A stretch of DNA of 64,000 nt from Alphaproteobacteria bacterium (GTDB lineage: Bacteria; Pseudomonadota; Alphaproteobacteria; Micavibrionales; Micavibrionaceae), in assembly GCA_009995045.1 (NCBI GenBank), contig JAACQG010000006.1:102448-166447 (forward strand), in the 5' to 3' direction. Both the position numbers and the translations under genes were made by a program. Of this stretch, positions 36,099 to 44,835 are shown one piece after another. Numbering within the stretch: the first letter of the stretch is position 1; the number at the start of each line of letters is the position of its first letter. The notes under the pieces are model-generated. The model saw only the letters and a program-made list of their open reading frames with translations. It was not told the DNA's origin and ran no database searches.

Positions 36099-37202
36099 TC
36101 AATCGCTTCGATCCAAATATGCCGCGCTTTGCATTTCCTGCAACCGCGAGATTGTGCGTTCAAATTCATAAGCATGATCATCGCCGGTATATAATTCAGC
36201 AGGCAGCGCATCCGCGCTCACAACTAGGCGCGTGTTGTTTTCATAGAGCACATCCACCAAATTCATCAACCTCTTGAGCGCGTTGCGGTCATCCGAATCC
36301 ATACGCGGAACCCCATCAAGCAGGACGCTGTTATAGGATTGTGTAATCATAAGATAATCCTCCGCACCCAAAGGTTTCATGCATAATTGATCAAAGCTGA
36401 ACCGCGCCACACCCTTCGCCGCCGCGCTCACCTTAATCTTGCGCCCCTTGACCTTTAGTGTCTGCGGCGTGCCTTGTGCCCCATCGCTCAAGCGCGCAAA
36501 AACCGCGCTCATCTGTTGGTCGGCTTTTGCACCCAGCGGAGAGAAATAACTCCCCTCCTCCATCAAAAATTGCGTGCGATAATCATGCGGACTGTCCAGA
36601 TGAAACACATGCATTTTCTCTTTGATAAGCGCAATAAACGGCAGGAAACGATCACGCTGCAAGCCGTCTTTATACAGATCATCAGGATCCCAGTTGCTGG
36701 TGGACACCACCACAACACCATGCTCAAACAAACACCGATATAACCGCCCAAGGATCATCGCATCCGCAATATCAACCACATGAAATTCATCAAAACACAA
36801 AACCCGCGATTTCTCGGCAATACGCGCAGCGAGTAACGGCACGCTTTCATCCGCGCCCTCGCGAATGCTGTCGTCACTGCGGCGGGTGTGGATATAATCA
36901 TGCACCGAAATCATAAATTCATGGAAATGCACGCGCTGCGCGGGGACGTCTTCAGGCAGGCAGTGATAAAACAAATCCATCAACATGGATTTACCGCGCC
37001 CAACCCCGCCAAAGAAATACACACCCGCGGGCGGCTCCTCGCGTTTGCCAAACCAACCACGCTTGGGTTTATAGGTCAGCAATTCCTGATACAGCCGATC
37101 AAGCTCCACCACGGCTTTTTCCTGCATAGGATCAGCTCTCAGCGCGCCGCTTTTAAGGCGCTTCTGGTATATCTGTTTCGGGCTTTTTTGTTTTTGCGGC
37201 AT
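36099..37202 (-). CDS. zapE: Cell division protein ZapE (AFG1-like ATPase)
   Basis: ZapE is a cytoplasmic AFG1/LACE1-type ATPase that associates with the FtsZ ring in E. coli. The 367-residue protein has the family N-terminus (Q-Y-Q-K-R-L-K-S-G followed by an Asp and Gln in DPMQEKAV), Walker A FGGVGRGKSM (about 64-73), Walker B LCFDEFHV and the STSNWDPDDLYKDGLQR sensor region. The first 50 bases overlap the 3' end of tatC, an unusually long overlap. The start at 37200-37202 is kept because the residues it adds match the family. Confidence 0.95.
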   Translation of the reverse strand: MPQKQKSPKQIYQKRLKSGALRADPMQEKAVVELDRLYQELLTYKPKRGWFGKREEPPAGVYFFGGVGRGKSMLMDLFYHCLPEDVPAQRVHFHEFMISVHDYIHTRRSDDSIREGADESVPLLAARIAEKSRVLCFDEFHVVDIADAMILGRLYRCLFEHGVVVVSTSNWDPDDLYKDGLQRDRFLPFIALIKEKMHVFHLDSPHDYRTQFLMEEGSYFSPLGAKADQQMSAVFARLSDGAQGTPQTLKVKGRKIKVSAAAKGVARFSFDQLCMKPLGAEDYLMITQSYNSVLLDGVPRMDSDDRNALKRLMNLVDVLYENNTRLVVSADALPAELYTGDDHAYEFERTISRLQEMQSAAYLDRSD

Positions 37203-37926
37203 AACGAATTAATAAAATTGATATCTCATATAAAAGCAATATTGGCATCGCCAACAGGATTTGACTAACAATATCGGGCGGCGTTAGCAATGCCGCCACA
37301 ATAAATGTAATGATAAGCGCATATTTACGCTTTGACGCCAACCCATCCGCGCTAACAATCCCCGCCTTTCCGAGTAAGGTCAAAAGAACAGGCAGTTGAA
37401 AACACACGCCAAACGCAAAGATCAACGTCATGATAAGATCAAGATACTCGCTCACCCGTGCCTCAAGCTGAATCGGCAAGGTGGTTTCTTCCGCCCCTGT
37501 CTGAAAGCTTAAAAAGAACGGCCAAGCCTGTGGCATCACAACGTAATAAACCGCCGCGCCGCCCGCAAAAAACAAGATCGGCGTTGCGATTAAAAAAGGC
37601 AGGAACGCGCCGCGCTCGCTCCTATACAGCCCCGGCGCAACAAACAGCCACAGCTGAAACAACAAAATCGGAAAGGTCATAAAAACCCCCGCGAAAAACG
37701 CAACTTTAAGATACGTGAAAAACGCCTCGGTCAGCCCCGTATAGATCAACCGCTGTGATCCGCCCTCCGCCGCCATCGCATCCGCAAGCGGTTGCACGAG
37801 GAACGCATAAATCGGCTCAACGAAGGCAAAACAAATCGCCGTGCCCACAATCATCGCCGCAATCACCCATAACAGGCGCTTACGCAGCTCAACCAAATGC
37901 CCGATAATCGGCTTTGCTTCGCTCAC
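37153..37926 (-). CDS. tatC: Sec-independent protein translocase TatC
   Basis: TatC is the twin-arginine signal receptor in the inner membrane. The 257-residue protein has six membrane helices, the N-terminal HLVELRKRLLW motif and the FxxFEPxF-type F-V-E-P segment (FAFVEPIYAFLVQPL). It starts at a GTG (37924-37926) that overlaps the TGA stop of the upstream symporter gene, so translation is coupled. The 3' end overlaps zapE by 50 bases. tatA and tatB lie upstream, separated from it by the symporter gene. Confidence 0.96.
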   Translation of the reverse strand: MSEAKPIIGHLVELRKRLLWVIAAMIVGTAICFAFVEPIYAFLVQPLADAMAAEGGSQRLIYTGLTEAFFTYLKVAFFAGVFMTFPILLFQLWLFVAPGLYRSERGAFLPFLIATPILFFAGGAAVYYVVMPQAWPFFLSFQTGAEETTLPIQLEARVSEYLDLIMTLIFAFGVCFQLPVLLTLLGKAGIVSADGLASKRKYALIITFIVAALLTPPDIVSQILLAMPILLLYEISILLIRYAAKTKKPETDIPEAP

Positions 37927-39170
37927 ACCGCCCCCTTCACATCATCAGGATGGAGAAGACGATCCATCACCGCGCTCGCGGTTAAATCACCGGTCACGTT
38001 AATCGTTGTGCGACACATATCAAGCAGGCGATCCACACCAAGAATAAGACCAATGCCCTCTGGCGGGACACCAATCCCACCAAGGATTGTCGCCAAAACA
38101 ATCAGCCCAACCCCCGGAAGCGCCGGCGTACCGATAGACGCGCCAATCGTAGTCAAAAGCAAAATCAAGGTCTCGCCCATGGTCAAATCAATGCCGAAAA
38201 CCTGACATAAAAATATCGCTGCAACCGCTTGATAAAGGGCGGTTCCATCCATGTTAATCGTCGCGCCCAGCGGAATCACAAAGCCACGAATATCCTCATG
38301 AAGATGTAAATTCTCTTCGGCCACTCGCATGGAAACTGGCATCGTCGCCGCAGAGGAGCTTGTTGAGAACCCGACAATTTGCGCATCACGGATACCCGCC
38401 AAAAAACCGAGCGCACTACGCTGCGCCAGCACACGCACCAGCACAAGATACACCAACATCATAATCAAAAGCCCCGCCAACACGCAGCCCATATAGACAC
38501 CCATCCCCGCAATCGCGGACAACCCCATGGATGATATCGCCTTCACCATCAAACTAAACACCGCCACGGGCGCGATCCACATCGCCCAATTCACAACCAT
38601 CATCGACGCATCTTGGGTGAAAACCAGTACATTTTCGACCGTTTTGGTCGCCTTGGTGCGGATGCTCAACATCGCGATCCCGACAATAATGCCGAGAATA
38701 ACAAGCTGTAGCATATCCTTGTTGAGCTGCGCTTCTGCGGGATTGACGGGAATAATATTCAAGATACGCTGCGGCACGCTTAACCCCTCAAGCGCGGAAG
38801 TATCAACGGCGGGCGCGGATATCTCCCCCATCAAACTTTGATCAATCAAAAGACCGGGCTTAACGATGGATGTAATGCCGATACCAATCGTGATTGCCAC
38901 CGCCGTGGTCATGATAAAATAGGGAATGATACGAATGCCCACCCGCTTGAGCGCATCAATCGAACCCGCGCTCGCCACGCCAAGCACAACCGATGACAAT
39001 ACAAGCGGCACAATAATCATCTTAAGCATGGCAATAAAGATATCACCGGGCAAAATCACCCAGTCAATCATCGCATCAGGGATCGGCACATAAACCGCGC
39101 ATGCCACACCCAGCACCATGCCGACCAGAATTCTAAGCCATAAATGGGTTTTCAGCATATTAAGAGGCAT
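37923..39170 (-). CDS. Dicarboxylate/amino acid:cation symporter (DAACS family)
   Basis: This 415-residue transporter has eight membrane segments and two re-entrant loops typical of the DAACS (GltP/DctA) family, which import glutamate, aspartate or C4-dicarboxylates with protons or sodium. The HP1 motif SSSAATMPVSM and the TM7 motif NMDGTALYQAVAA are intact. The preferred start is the ATG at 39168-39170, with AGGGGGAG upstream, which overlaps tatB by 11 bases; its TGA overlaps the tatC GTG. It is thus tightly inserted between tatB and tatC, which are normally adjacent. Substrate choice between dicarboxylate and glutamate cannot be settled. Confidence 0.92.
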   Translation of the reverse strand: MPLNMLKTHLWLRILVGMVLGVACAVYVPIPDAMIDWVILPGDIFIAMLKMIIVPLVLSSVVLGVASAGSIDALKRVGIRIIPYFIMTTAVAITIGIGITSIVKPGLLIDQSLMGEISAPAVDTSALEGLSVPQRILNIIPVNPAEAQLNKDMLQLVILGIIVGIAMLSIRTKATKTVENVLVFTQDASMMVVNWAMWIAPVAVFSLMVKAISSMGLSAIAGMGVYMGCVLAGLLIMMLVYLVLVRVLAQRSALGFLAGIRDAQIVGFSTSSSAATMPVSMRVAEENLHLHEDIRGFVIPLGATINMDGTALYQAVAAIFLCQVFGIDLTMGETLILLLTTIGASIGTPALPGVGLIVLATILGGIGVPPEGIGLILGVDRLLDMCRTTINVTGDLTASAVMDRLLHPDDVKGAV

Positions 39171-39510
39171 TGTCTTTGCGCTCCCCCTCTTGTGTATCAT
39201 CACCCTTAAACGCGTCTTTCACATCATCAGGCAAAGGTTCAATTGGCACCATGACATCTTCGTCTTCTGCGGCCTCATCGAATGCATCGCTACGGCGCGC
39301 TGTCTCGAAATTCACGGATTTACGGATATCGTCCATATCCGCCTCGCGCATAAAATCATCAAATTGTTGGGTGAATGCGTATTTAATATATGAGATGCGG
39401 CGCATCAAATTGCCCAGACCACGCATCATCGCAGGAATTTCGTCGGGGCCAATCACCAAAACGCCAAGCCCCATAATCACAACCAATTCTGTCCAGCCAA
39501 AATCAAGCAT
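39160..39510 (-). CDS. tatB: Sec-independent protein translocase TatB
   Basis: TatB forms the Tat substrate receptor with TatC. The 116-residue protein starts MLDFGWTELVVIMGLGVLVI, one membrane helix with a glutamate at position 8, then a GPDEIP hinge and an amphipathic helix (residues about 25-60), and an acidic, unordered C-terminus. This is standard TatB architecture; TatB rather than TatA is indicated by the glutamate in the helix and the longer tail. It follows tatA by nine bases and overlaps the symporter start by 11. Confidence 0.93.
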   Translation of the reverse strand: MLDFGWTELVVIMGLGVLVIGPDEIPAMMRGLGNLMRRISYIKYAFTQQFDDFMREADMDDIRKSVNFETARRSDAFDEAAEDEDVMVPIEPLPDDVKDAFKGDDTQEGERKDNAS

Positions 39511-39519
39511 GGTCGGTCG

Positions 39520-39726
39520 CTATTTCACATCTTTTGATGTGTCGGATGAGATATCCGAACTGCTCTTATCCAGTTTTTTCGGCTCGTCATCATTATCTTT
39601 AAGCCCTTTTTTGAAGGAATTAATCCCCTTGGCGAGGTTCTCGGCGATGGCCGGCACACGTCCCGCACCAAACACAATCAAGATTAACAACAATACAATC
39701 GCAATTTGCAACGGACCCGGAGCCAT
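39520..39726 (-). CDS. tatA: Sec-independent protein translocase TatA
   Basis: TatA oligomers form the variable-size pore of the Tat system. The 68-residue protein has a single membrane helix (GPLQIAIVLLLILIVFGAG) followed by the amphipathic segment RVPAIAENLAKGINSFKKGLKD and a Ser/Asp/Lys-rich tail. Its start lies two bases after the scpB stop, so the two are likely coupled. Length is typical. Confidence 0.94.
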   Translation of the reverse strand: MAPGPLQIAIVLLLILIVFGAGRVPAIAENLAKGINSFKKGLKDNDDEPKKLDKSSSDISSDTSKDVK

Positions 39727-39728
39727 AT

Positions 39729-40415
39729 TTACATTCCTTCTAACGCTTTTTCGATTTCCATGCGGATTTCATGTTCGTCTTCCGCATCTTCTTCATCGGA
39801 TGAATCTACGCTTGTCTCTTCATCCTGTCCAGCGAACAAATCGCCAGTATCATCACCGCCATCAAGACCGGGAATCGCCTCAATCGCCGGACGACGATCC
39901 AGCAATCCCGAAGCCTTAAGATCATCCATCCCCGGCAAATCCATGATAGATTCAAGGCTGAATTGATCCAAAAACCCCGGCGTAGTCACCCAAGTCAATG
40001 GCCGCCCCGGTGTCTCACGGCGGCGTCCGGGCTTCACCCATCCCGCCTCAATCAACACATCAAGCATCCCGCGATGCGTGGTCACACCGCGAATATTCTC
40101 AACCTCCACCCGCGTCACAGGTTGGTGATAGGCGATAATCGCCAATGTCTCGGTCGCAGCGCGTGATAATTTTTTCGAAACTTCTTTTTCAATCGTCAGC
40201 ATCTCCGCTAAATCCGCAGCAGTACGAAACGCCCATTGCCCGTCAAGGCTCACCAGCGAAACCCCGCGCCCGTCATAATCCTTTTGCAACTGCATCAAAG
40301 CCGCGCCAACATCCGCCCCCTCGGGCATGCGCTCATATAGATCCTTCGTGCTAAGCGGCTCGGCAGACGCAAATAATAAAGCCTCAACAAGACGCGTCGT
40401 TTCATTCATGCTCAT
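39729..40415 (-). CDS. scpB: Segregation and condensation protein B
   Basis: ScpB binds ScpA and helps the SMC complex compact and segregate chromosomes. The 228-residue protein has two winged-helix domains; LVEALLFASAEPLSTKDL at the N-terminus and the AATETLAIIAYHQPVTRVEVENIRG region (residues about 85-110) are signature sequence, and the GRPLTWVTTPGFLDQF region closes the second domain. The last 45 residues are very acidic. Its ATG overlaps the scpA stop by four bases. Confidence 0.96.
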   Translation of the reverse strand: MSMNETTRLVEALLFASAEPLSTKDLYERMPEGADVGAALMQLQKDYDGRGVSLVSLDGQWAFRTAADLAEMLTIEKEVSKKLSRAATETLAIIAYHQPVTRVEVENIRGVTTHRGMLDVLIEAGWVKPGRRRETPGRPLTWVTTPGFLDQFSLESIMDLPGMDDLKASGLLDRRPAIEAIPGLDGGDDTGDLFAGQDEETSVDSSDEEDAEDEHEIRMEIEKALEGM

Positions 40416-41248
40416 CCCTCAATCTCCGCTTCGCGTCCGCGCATGTAAATCGGGCGGAACAGGCCGTCTTGTTTAATCTCCAACTTGCCCTGCTTGGCCA
40501 GTTCCAGCCCCGCAGTAAAGGTCGACGCCAACGCGCTGCGTCCGTAAACCTTATCCTTAATCCCTTCCGGCACAAAACTCTCCAGCGTTGTCCAAACCGA
40601 ATGAATCCCCTTACGCGGCAATTTACCAAGCATGCGCGTCAAACGCCCCATCGCATCATCCATCGACATTAAACGAAATTCCGGCAGGTCGTAATGCGTA
40701 TCTTCATTGCGCTGTTTAATATCGCCATAAGCCTTGAGCATGTCATAGAGGCTTACATCCCAGCGCGTATCGGTATTAACCGTGATCCCCTCCGGCGCGC
40801 CGCGGGCATAAACACCCTGCCCCAATTGCGGCCGCTCCTTGAGCTTTTCTGCCGCGCTTTGCATAGCCTCCAAACGACGAAGCTGAAATTGCAGCGCTTC
40901 CGCCATTTCCTCAGCCGTCGGGTCTGGCCCTTCATCTTCGCGGGGGAGCAATAAGCGCGATTTGAGATAAGCAAGCCACGCCGCCATCACCAAATATTCC
41001 GCCGCAAGTTCAAGGTTGAGCGCCTTCGCCCGATCCATAAACCCCAGATATTGACGCACCAATTGCAAAACAGAAATTTGAAGAAGATCAACTTTTTGAT
41101 TACGCGCCAAATCGAGCAGCACCGAAATAGGTCCCTCATAGCCATCAATATTCAGCAAAAGCGCATCCGCTTCATGCATAGCTTGCTGTTCGCTTCGGGG
41201 AATATCTTCCTCAAAAGCCGCAGATGACTGGGTCGCAACTGTGTTCAT
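40412..41248 (-). CDS. scpA: Segregation and condensation protein A
   Basis: ScpA is the kleisin subunit that bridges the two SMC heads. The 278-residue protein has the N-terminal signature YEGPISVLLDLARNQKVDLL, the AAEYLVMAAWLAYLKSRLLLP helix and a C-terminal winged helix (TFTAGLELAKQGKLEIKQDGLF), all in place. A short Gln/Ser-rich N-terminal extension precedes the domain. It ends in a four-base overlap with scpB and starts 20 bases after nagZ. Confidence 0.96.
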   Translation of the reverse strand: MNTVATQSSAAFEEDIPRSEQQAMHEADALLLNIDGYEGPISVLLDLARNQKVDLLQISVLQLVRQYLGFMDRAKALNLELAAEYLVMAAWLAYLKSRLLLPREDEGPDPTAEEMAEALQFQLRRLEAMQSAAEKLKERPQLGQGVYARGAPEGITVNTDTRWDVSLYDMLKAYGDIKQRNEDTHYDLPEFRLMSMDDAMGRLTRMLGKLPRKGIHSVWTTLESFVPEGIKDKVYGRSALASTFTAGLELAKQGKLEIKQDGLFRPIYMRGREAEIEG

Positions 41249-41268
41249 GCGCTCAGTTTTAAGGGTTT

Positions 41269-42231
41269 CTAACAGTTTTGCAAGGATTTCTGCGCCTTTG
41301 CCGACAAGTTAGGCACAGTTTTCGCAATCTTTTGCATATCCGCAAGCTTGCCCGAACAATAAAGCGCAACATCACAGCCAGCCTTAATCACCGCCTCACT
41401 GCGCGCGGCGACATCACCCAAACCATCAAGCGCATCCATATCCAGATCATCAGATACCAACAATCCCTTAAACCCGATATCCCCACGGATCACATCTTGT
41501 ATCACCGCAGGCGAGGCCGATGAGGGAAGGTCAGGATCAATATCCTCATACACAATATGCGCCGCCATCGCCCAGACTTGATCCGCCACATCAGAGTCCG
41601 CAATGTCTTTAAACGGTTTAAAATCAGTCGCTTGCAGTTCCTCGCGAGACGCCGAGACACGCGGCAAATCTTTATGCGAATCTGTTGCTGCCCGCCCATG
41701 ACCGGGAATATGTTTGATAATCGGCGTCACCCCCGCCTTGATCAGATAACGACACACCGAAAGCGCAAGCCGCGACACGATCTCCGGGTCTTCGGAAAAC
41801 GCCCGATCACCAATCGCATCATGAGTCACATCCGTCAGCACATCGAGCACAGGCGCGCAATTAACCGAAATCCCCGCCGCGATCAGCTCCTCGGCAAGCT
41901 GTAAAATCGTAAAGCGCAAATCCGTCAACGCATCATCAATATCAACCGCCGCCCGCGCACCAAATGTCCGCATAGACGGATATCCGCGCCAAATCGGCGG
42001 CTTCAGGCGTTGCACACGCCCGCCTTCCTGATCTATCAAAATCGGACAATTCCAACCAACGCTGTTGCGCAAAGAATCCGTGAGCGCACGAAGCTGTTCC
42101 GGTGTTTCGCAATTGCGCCCAAACAAGACAAAGCCAAGCGGCGCAGCATCAGAGAAAAAGCTGCGCTCATCATCACTAAGAGCGCAGCCTTCGCAGGAAT
42201 AAATAACAGCTTTGGAATTATTGAGTGACAA
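41269..42231 (-). CDS. nagZ: Beta-N-acetylhexosaminidase NagZ
   Basis: NagZ removes GlcNAc from anhydro-muropeptides during cytoplasmic cell-wall recycling. The GH3 TIM barrel has GFVLFGRNCE, LIDQEGGRVQRL, the catalytic dyad loop KHIPGHGRAATDSH and the nucleophile aspartate in SDDLDMDAL. No ATG lies near the family start. The chosen TTG (42229-42231) has AGGTGG five bases upstream and gives 320 residues; a GTG three codons earlier (42240) is also possible. It overlaps the end of the SPOR gene by 14 bases, so coupling is likely. A much longer frame (to 42345) adds residues with no family match. Confidence 0.92.
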   Translation of the reverse strand: MSLNNSKAVIYSCEGCALSDDERSFFSDAAPLGFVLFGRNCETPEQLRALTDSLRNSVGWNCPILIDQEGGRVQRLKPPIWRGYPSMRTFGARAAVDIDDALTDLRFTILQLAEELIAAGISVNCAPVLDVLTDVTHDAIGDRAFSEDPEIVSRLALSVCRYLIKAGVTPIIKHIPGHGRAATDSHKDLPRVSASREELQATDFKPFKDIADSDVADQVWAMAAHIVYEDIDPDLPSSASPAVIQDVIRGDIGFKGLLVSDDLDMDALDGLGDVAARSEAVIKAGCDVALYCSGKLADMQKIAKTVPNLSAKAQKSLQNC

Positions 42232-43222
42232 GGCATCCACCTGGAGATTGTGCTTTGATTGAGCCACAAATCTCTGACGCGCTTTCACCGGCCATTGGCC
42301 CGGCCTGAATACGGAAGAAAACGCCTTTCGCACCAAGGTCGGCACGCTCTACGCGGTATTTCGCACCCGCAAGCTCATCAGGATATTTTTTCTGAAGCTT
42401 TGACCACTCGCTAGCAGCCGCCGCCGCGCTTTTGATACTGCCAAGCTGCACATAATGTGTACCCGGGCGAATATCAAAACCAGAAGCAGGGCTTATATCT
42501 GCCGCTTCCTTGGCTACATCTTTCTTCGGTTCAGCTTTCTCAACAACAGCCGCAGGCTTGGTGTCTTTTTTCTCTAAAACATCACGAACAAATTCAATTG
42601 TCTCCGGTGATGAGCCAGGCTTATAGAGTGTATCAGGCTTAGACGGGGCCGCTTCATTTTTCGCCATCTGCGCATCTGCGCTTTTTTCTTGCGCTGCTTG
42701 TTCGCTTTTCGCTTTTGCGACAACCGCATCAAGCGTATCACCGCCCGTTGCTTTCGGCACACCATCGACACCCGTTGCTTCTTCAACCAACGCTGCAGTA
42801 TCGCTTCCGTTGCGACGTGCTTCAGATTCTTTAATGATGCGTTCAGCTTCCGCGGCAAACACTTCAAGGCGATCAACCGGCTCTTCTTCTGCCAATAAAT
42901 TCTCTATGGATGTCACCTCTGCCCCATCAGGGTCGCGAAGAGATGAATACACTGTGCTGTCTTGGAATGGCACATCAAGGCCGCCCGGGTCGGAGGGAAG
43001 CTCTTTAAATGGTGTTGCTTCGGCTTGGACGATCGGCACATCGGTTGCATCATCAGATGGATAACTTGCAATGATAACCCCCGCAAATGCCGCGCCAGTC
43101 AGCAAGATAGCCACCGTCGCGAAAACAGGATTTTTCATCTTTCGGGTCAGCCCGCCGATCAATCCTTTTCTGCCTGAATTATAATTATCGTAATTAAAGT
43201 TGTCGTAGTTACTCTGGTTCAT
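42218..43222 (-). CDS. SPOR domain-containing inner-membrane protein
   Basis: This 334-residue bitopic protein has a short Asn/Tyr-rich cytoplasmic part, one membrane helix (residues about 33-53), a long charged, Ala/Glu/Lys-rich periplasmic linker and a C-terminal SPOR domain (about 255-334, beginning GTHYVQLGSIKSAAAA and ending with GVFFRIQAGPMAG). SPOR domains bind denuded glycan at the division site. The gene commonly precedes nagZ and scpAB in alphaproteobacteria, which matches here; the usual argS between dgt and this gene is absent. AAGGTAATGAGCG provides the ribosome site. Confidence 0.9.
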   Translation of the reverse strand: MNQSNYDNFNYDNYNSGRKGLIGGLTRKMKNPVFATVAILLTGAAFAGVIIASYPSDDATDVPIVQAEATPFKELPSDPGGLDVPFQDSTVYSSLRDPDGAEVTSIENLLAEEEPVDRLEVFAAEAERIIKESEARRNGSDTAALVEEATGVDGVPKATGGDTLDAVVAKAKSEQAAQEKSADAQMAKNEAAPSKPDTLYKPGSSPETIEFVRDVLEKKDTKPAAVVEKAEPKKDVAKEAADISPASGFDIRPGTHYVQLGSIKSAAAAASEWSKLQKKYPDELAGAKYRVERADLGAKGVFFRIQAGPMAGESASEICGSIKAQSPGGCLVTQ

Positions 43223-43270
43223 CGCTCATTACCTTGATTTGAATGGGTGAAATTTGATTCATGCATCCTT

Positions 43271-44494
43271 TTAGCGCAAATCCCAGTAGAGATCAAAAAG
43301 ACGCTCATGCTCACGAATGGCATAACGGTCGGTCATACCCGCTATATAATCACATACGATACGGGCGCGTATCTGTTTGTCATCAACGCCTCCCGCCTCT
43401 TTCACGCGTGCCTGCCAATTGTCAGGAAGCACCTTATAGTTTTTCGTAAAAGCTGTGAATAAGTCGGTTATGATCTTCTCGACCTTCAAATGCAGGCGCT
43501 CAATCGTATAATGACGGTACATCCGCGCGAATAAAAATGTACGCAATTCATCAACTTGTTTGCGCATATCATCGCTAAACGCAACCATTTGGAGCCCGGC
43601 GGCGCGCACATCTTCGGGGCTTTTGGGATTTACATCACGAATACGCCCTCCCGTTTCACTCAACACATCATTGACCATTGATCCGATCATGGTACGAATC
43701 GTCTCGTTTACAATATAGCGCTCCTCGATATCGCCGTGTTCTTTACGCACATCATGCAAGACCCGCCCCAAAAGCGGCACATCTTCCAAATCTTTAAGTG
43801 TAAATAAATGGGCGCGTAAACCATCCTCGACGTCGTGATTGTTATACGCCACATCATCCGATAGCGCGGCAACCTGCGCTTCAATTGAGGCATGCGAATC
43901 CAGCTCCAAATCCATCTGCTTTTGCAGCTCCCGCACCGCGATTTGCGGGCCATCGGGCGTAACAGTATGCGGGCCGTTATGCTTCACAACCCCCTCAAGC
44001 GTCTCCCATGTCAAATTCAAACCGTTCCACTGCGGATATTTACGCTCCAATGTGGTTAGAACGCGTAAAGATTGATCATTATGCTCAAACCCGCCATATG
44101 GCTCCATACAGATCGCAAGATAATCCTCACCGATATGCGCAAACGGCGTGTGACCCAAATCATGCGCCAGCGCGATGCCCTCGGCCAAATCTTCATTCAC
44201 CATCAATTCCCGCGCAATCGAACGGGTAATTTGCGACACCTCCAATGTATGTGTTAAACGGGTACGATAATGATCCCCCTCATCATAAACAAAAACTTGG
44301 GTTTTATATTTTAACCGCCGAAACGCCGAGGCATGGATAATACGATCACGATCGCGTTGAAACGCATTGCGATGCTCACTGGTCGGTTCATCATACACGC
44401 GACCCCGCGTATTTTCAGGAACACACGCATACGCCGCAAGCGGTAACGCACAATAATTGTAGGCTGGATCAGAACTCATGTTGCTCATACTCAT
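43271..44494 (-). CDS. dgt: Deoxyguanosinetriphosphate triphosphohydrolase-like protein
   Basis: This 407-residue HD-domain enzyme removes triphosphate from dNTPs. The metal-binding motif is spread over HTLEVSQI, ALAHDLGHTPFAHIGED and a downstream DDVAYNNHD segment; the nucleotide loop ASAFRRLKYKTQVF is at about residues 55-70. All are intact. Three Met codons (44494, 44488, 44479) could start translation; the first is kept because a TATAGT box ends six bases upstream, which suits a leaderless message. It is divergent from erpA with only 21 bases between starts. Confidence 0.93.
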   Translation of the reverse strand: MSMSNMSSDPAYNYCALPLAAYACVPENTRGRVYDEPTSEHRNAFQRDRDRIIHASAFRRLKYKTQVFVYDEGDHYRTRLTHTLEVSQITRSIARELMVNEDLAEGIALAHDLGHTPFAHIGEDYLAICMEPYGGFEHNDQSLRVLTTLERKYPQWNGLNLTWETLEGVVKHNGPHTVTPDGPQIAVRELQKQMDLELDSHASIEAQVAALSDDVAYNNHDVEDGLRAHLFTLKDLEDVPLLGRVLHDVRKEHGDIEERYIVNETIRTMIGSMVNDVLSETGGRIRDVNPKSPEDVRAAGLQMVAFSDDMRKQVDELRTFLFARMYRHYTIERLHLKVEKIITDLFTAFTKNYKVLPDNWQARVKEAGGVDDKQIRARIVCDYIAGMTDRYAIREHERLFDLYWDLR

Positions 44495-44515
44495 ATTTAG
44501 ACTATATAATTAAGT
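44481..44515. promoter_or_regulatory. Overlapping divergent promoters for dgt and erpA
   Basis: For erpA, TTGCTC (44481-44486) and a perfect TATAAT (44505-44510) are 18 bases apart and the -10 box ends five bases before the ATG. For dgt, TATAGT on the minus strand (44501-44506) ends six bases before its ATG. The two -10 boxes share bases 44505-44506, so the two polymerases cannot bind at once. Confidence 0.6.
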
Positions 44516-44833
44516 ATGACCTTAATCATAGACGACAGCGCGGTAAAGCGCATTGAAGAATTACGGACAGCGCAAAGCAAAGATTCGTTGATGTTGCGTA
44601 TCACCGTCGATGGCGGTGGCTGCTCAGGATTTCAGTATAAATTGGAATTAACCGAAGACACAACAGACAAAGATAAAATCTTTGATAACGCTGTGATCGC
44701 CGATGATATCTCCATGCCGTTCTTAAACGGATCAACCGTCAAATTCGACCAAGGGTTAATCGGATCCGAATTCAAAATCGAAAACCCCAACGCCGTATCC
44801 GGCTGCGGCTGCGGCACAAGTTTTTCGGTTTAG
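44516..44833 (+). CDS. erpA: Iron-sulfur cluster insertion protein ErpA (A-type carrier)
   Basis: This 105-residue A-type carrier hands iron-sulfur clusters to target enzymes. The three ligand cysteines are present as GGGCSGFQYKLE (first) and SGCGCGTSFSV (pair at the C-terminus). Length is normal. ErpA or a closely related IscA-type name is equally acceptable; the lack of isc or suf genes beside it favours ErpA. Its start seems leaderless and its promoter overlaps that of dgt. The dgt-erpA-xthA neighbourhood is typical of alphaproteobacteria. Confidence 0.93.
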   Translation: MTLIIDDSAVKRIEELRTAQSKDSLMLRITVDGGGCSGFQYKLELTEDTTDKDKIFDNAVIADDISMPFLNGSTVKFDQGLIGSEFKIENPNAVSGCGCGTSFSV

Positions 44834-44835
44834 GG

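Noticed and set aside
42232-42345. Extended N-terminus of NagZ
   Set aside because: The extra residues are the out-of-frame translation of the SPOR domain and do not match the NagZ family, which starts at about LSLNNSKAVIYS.
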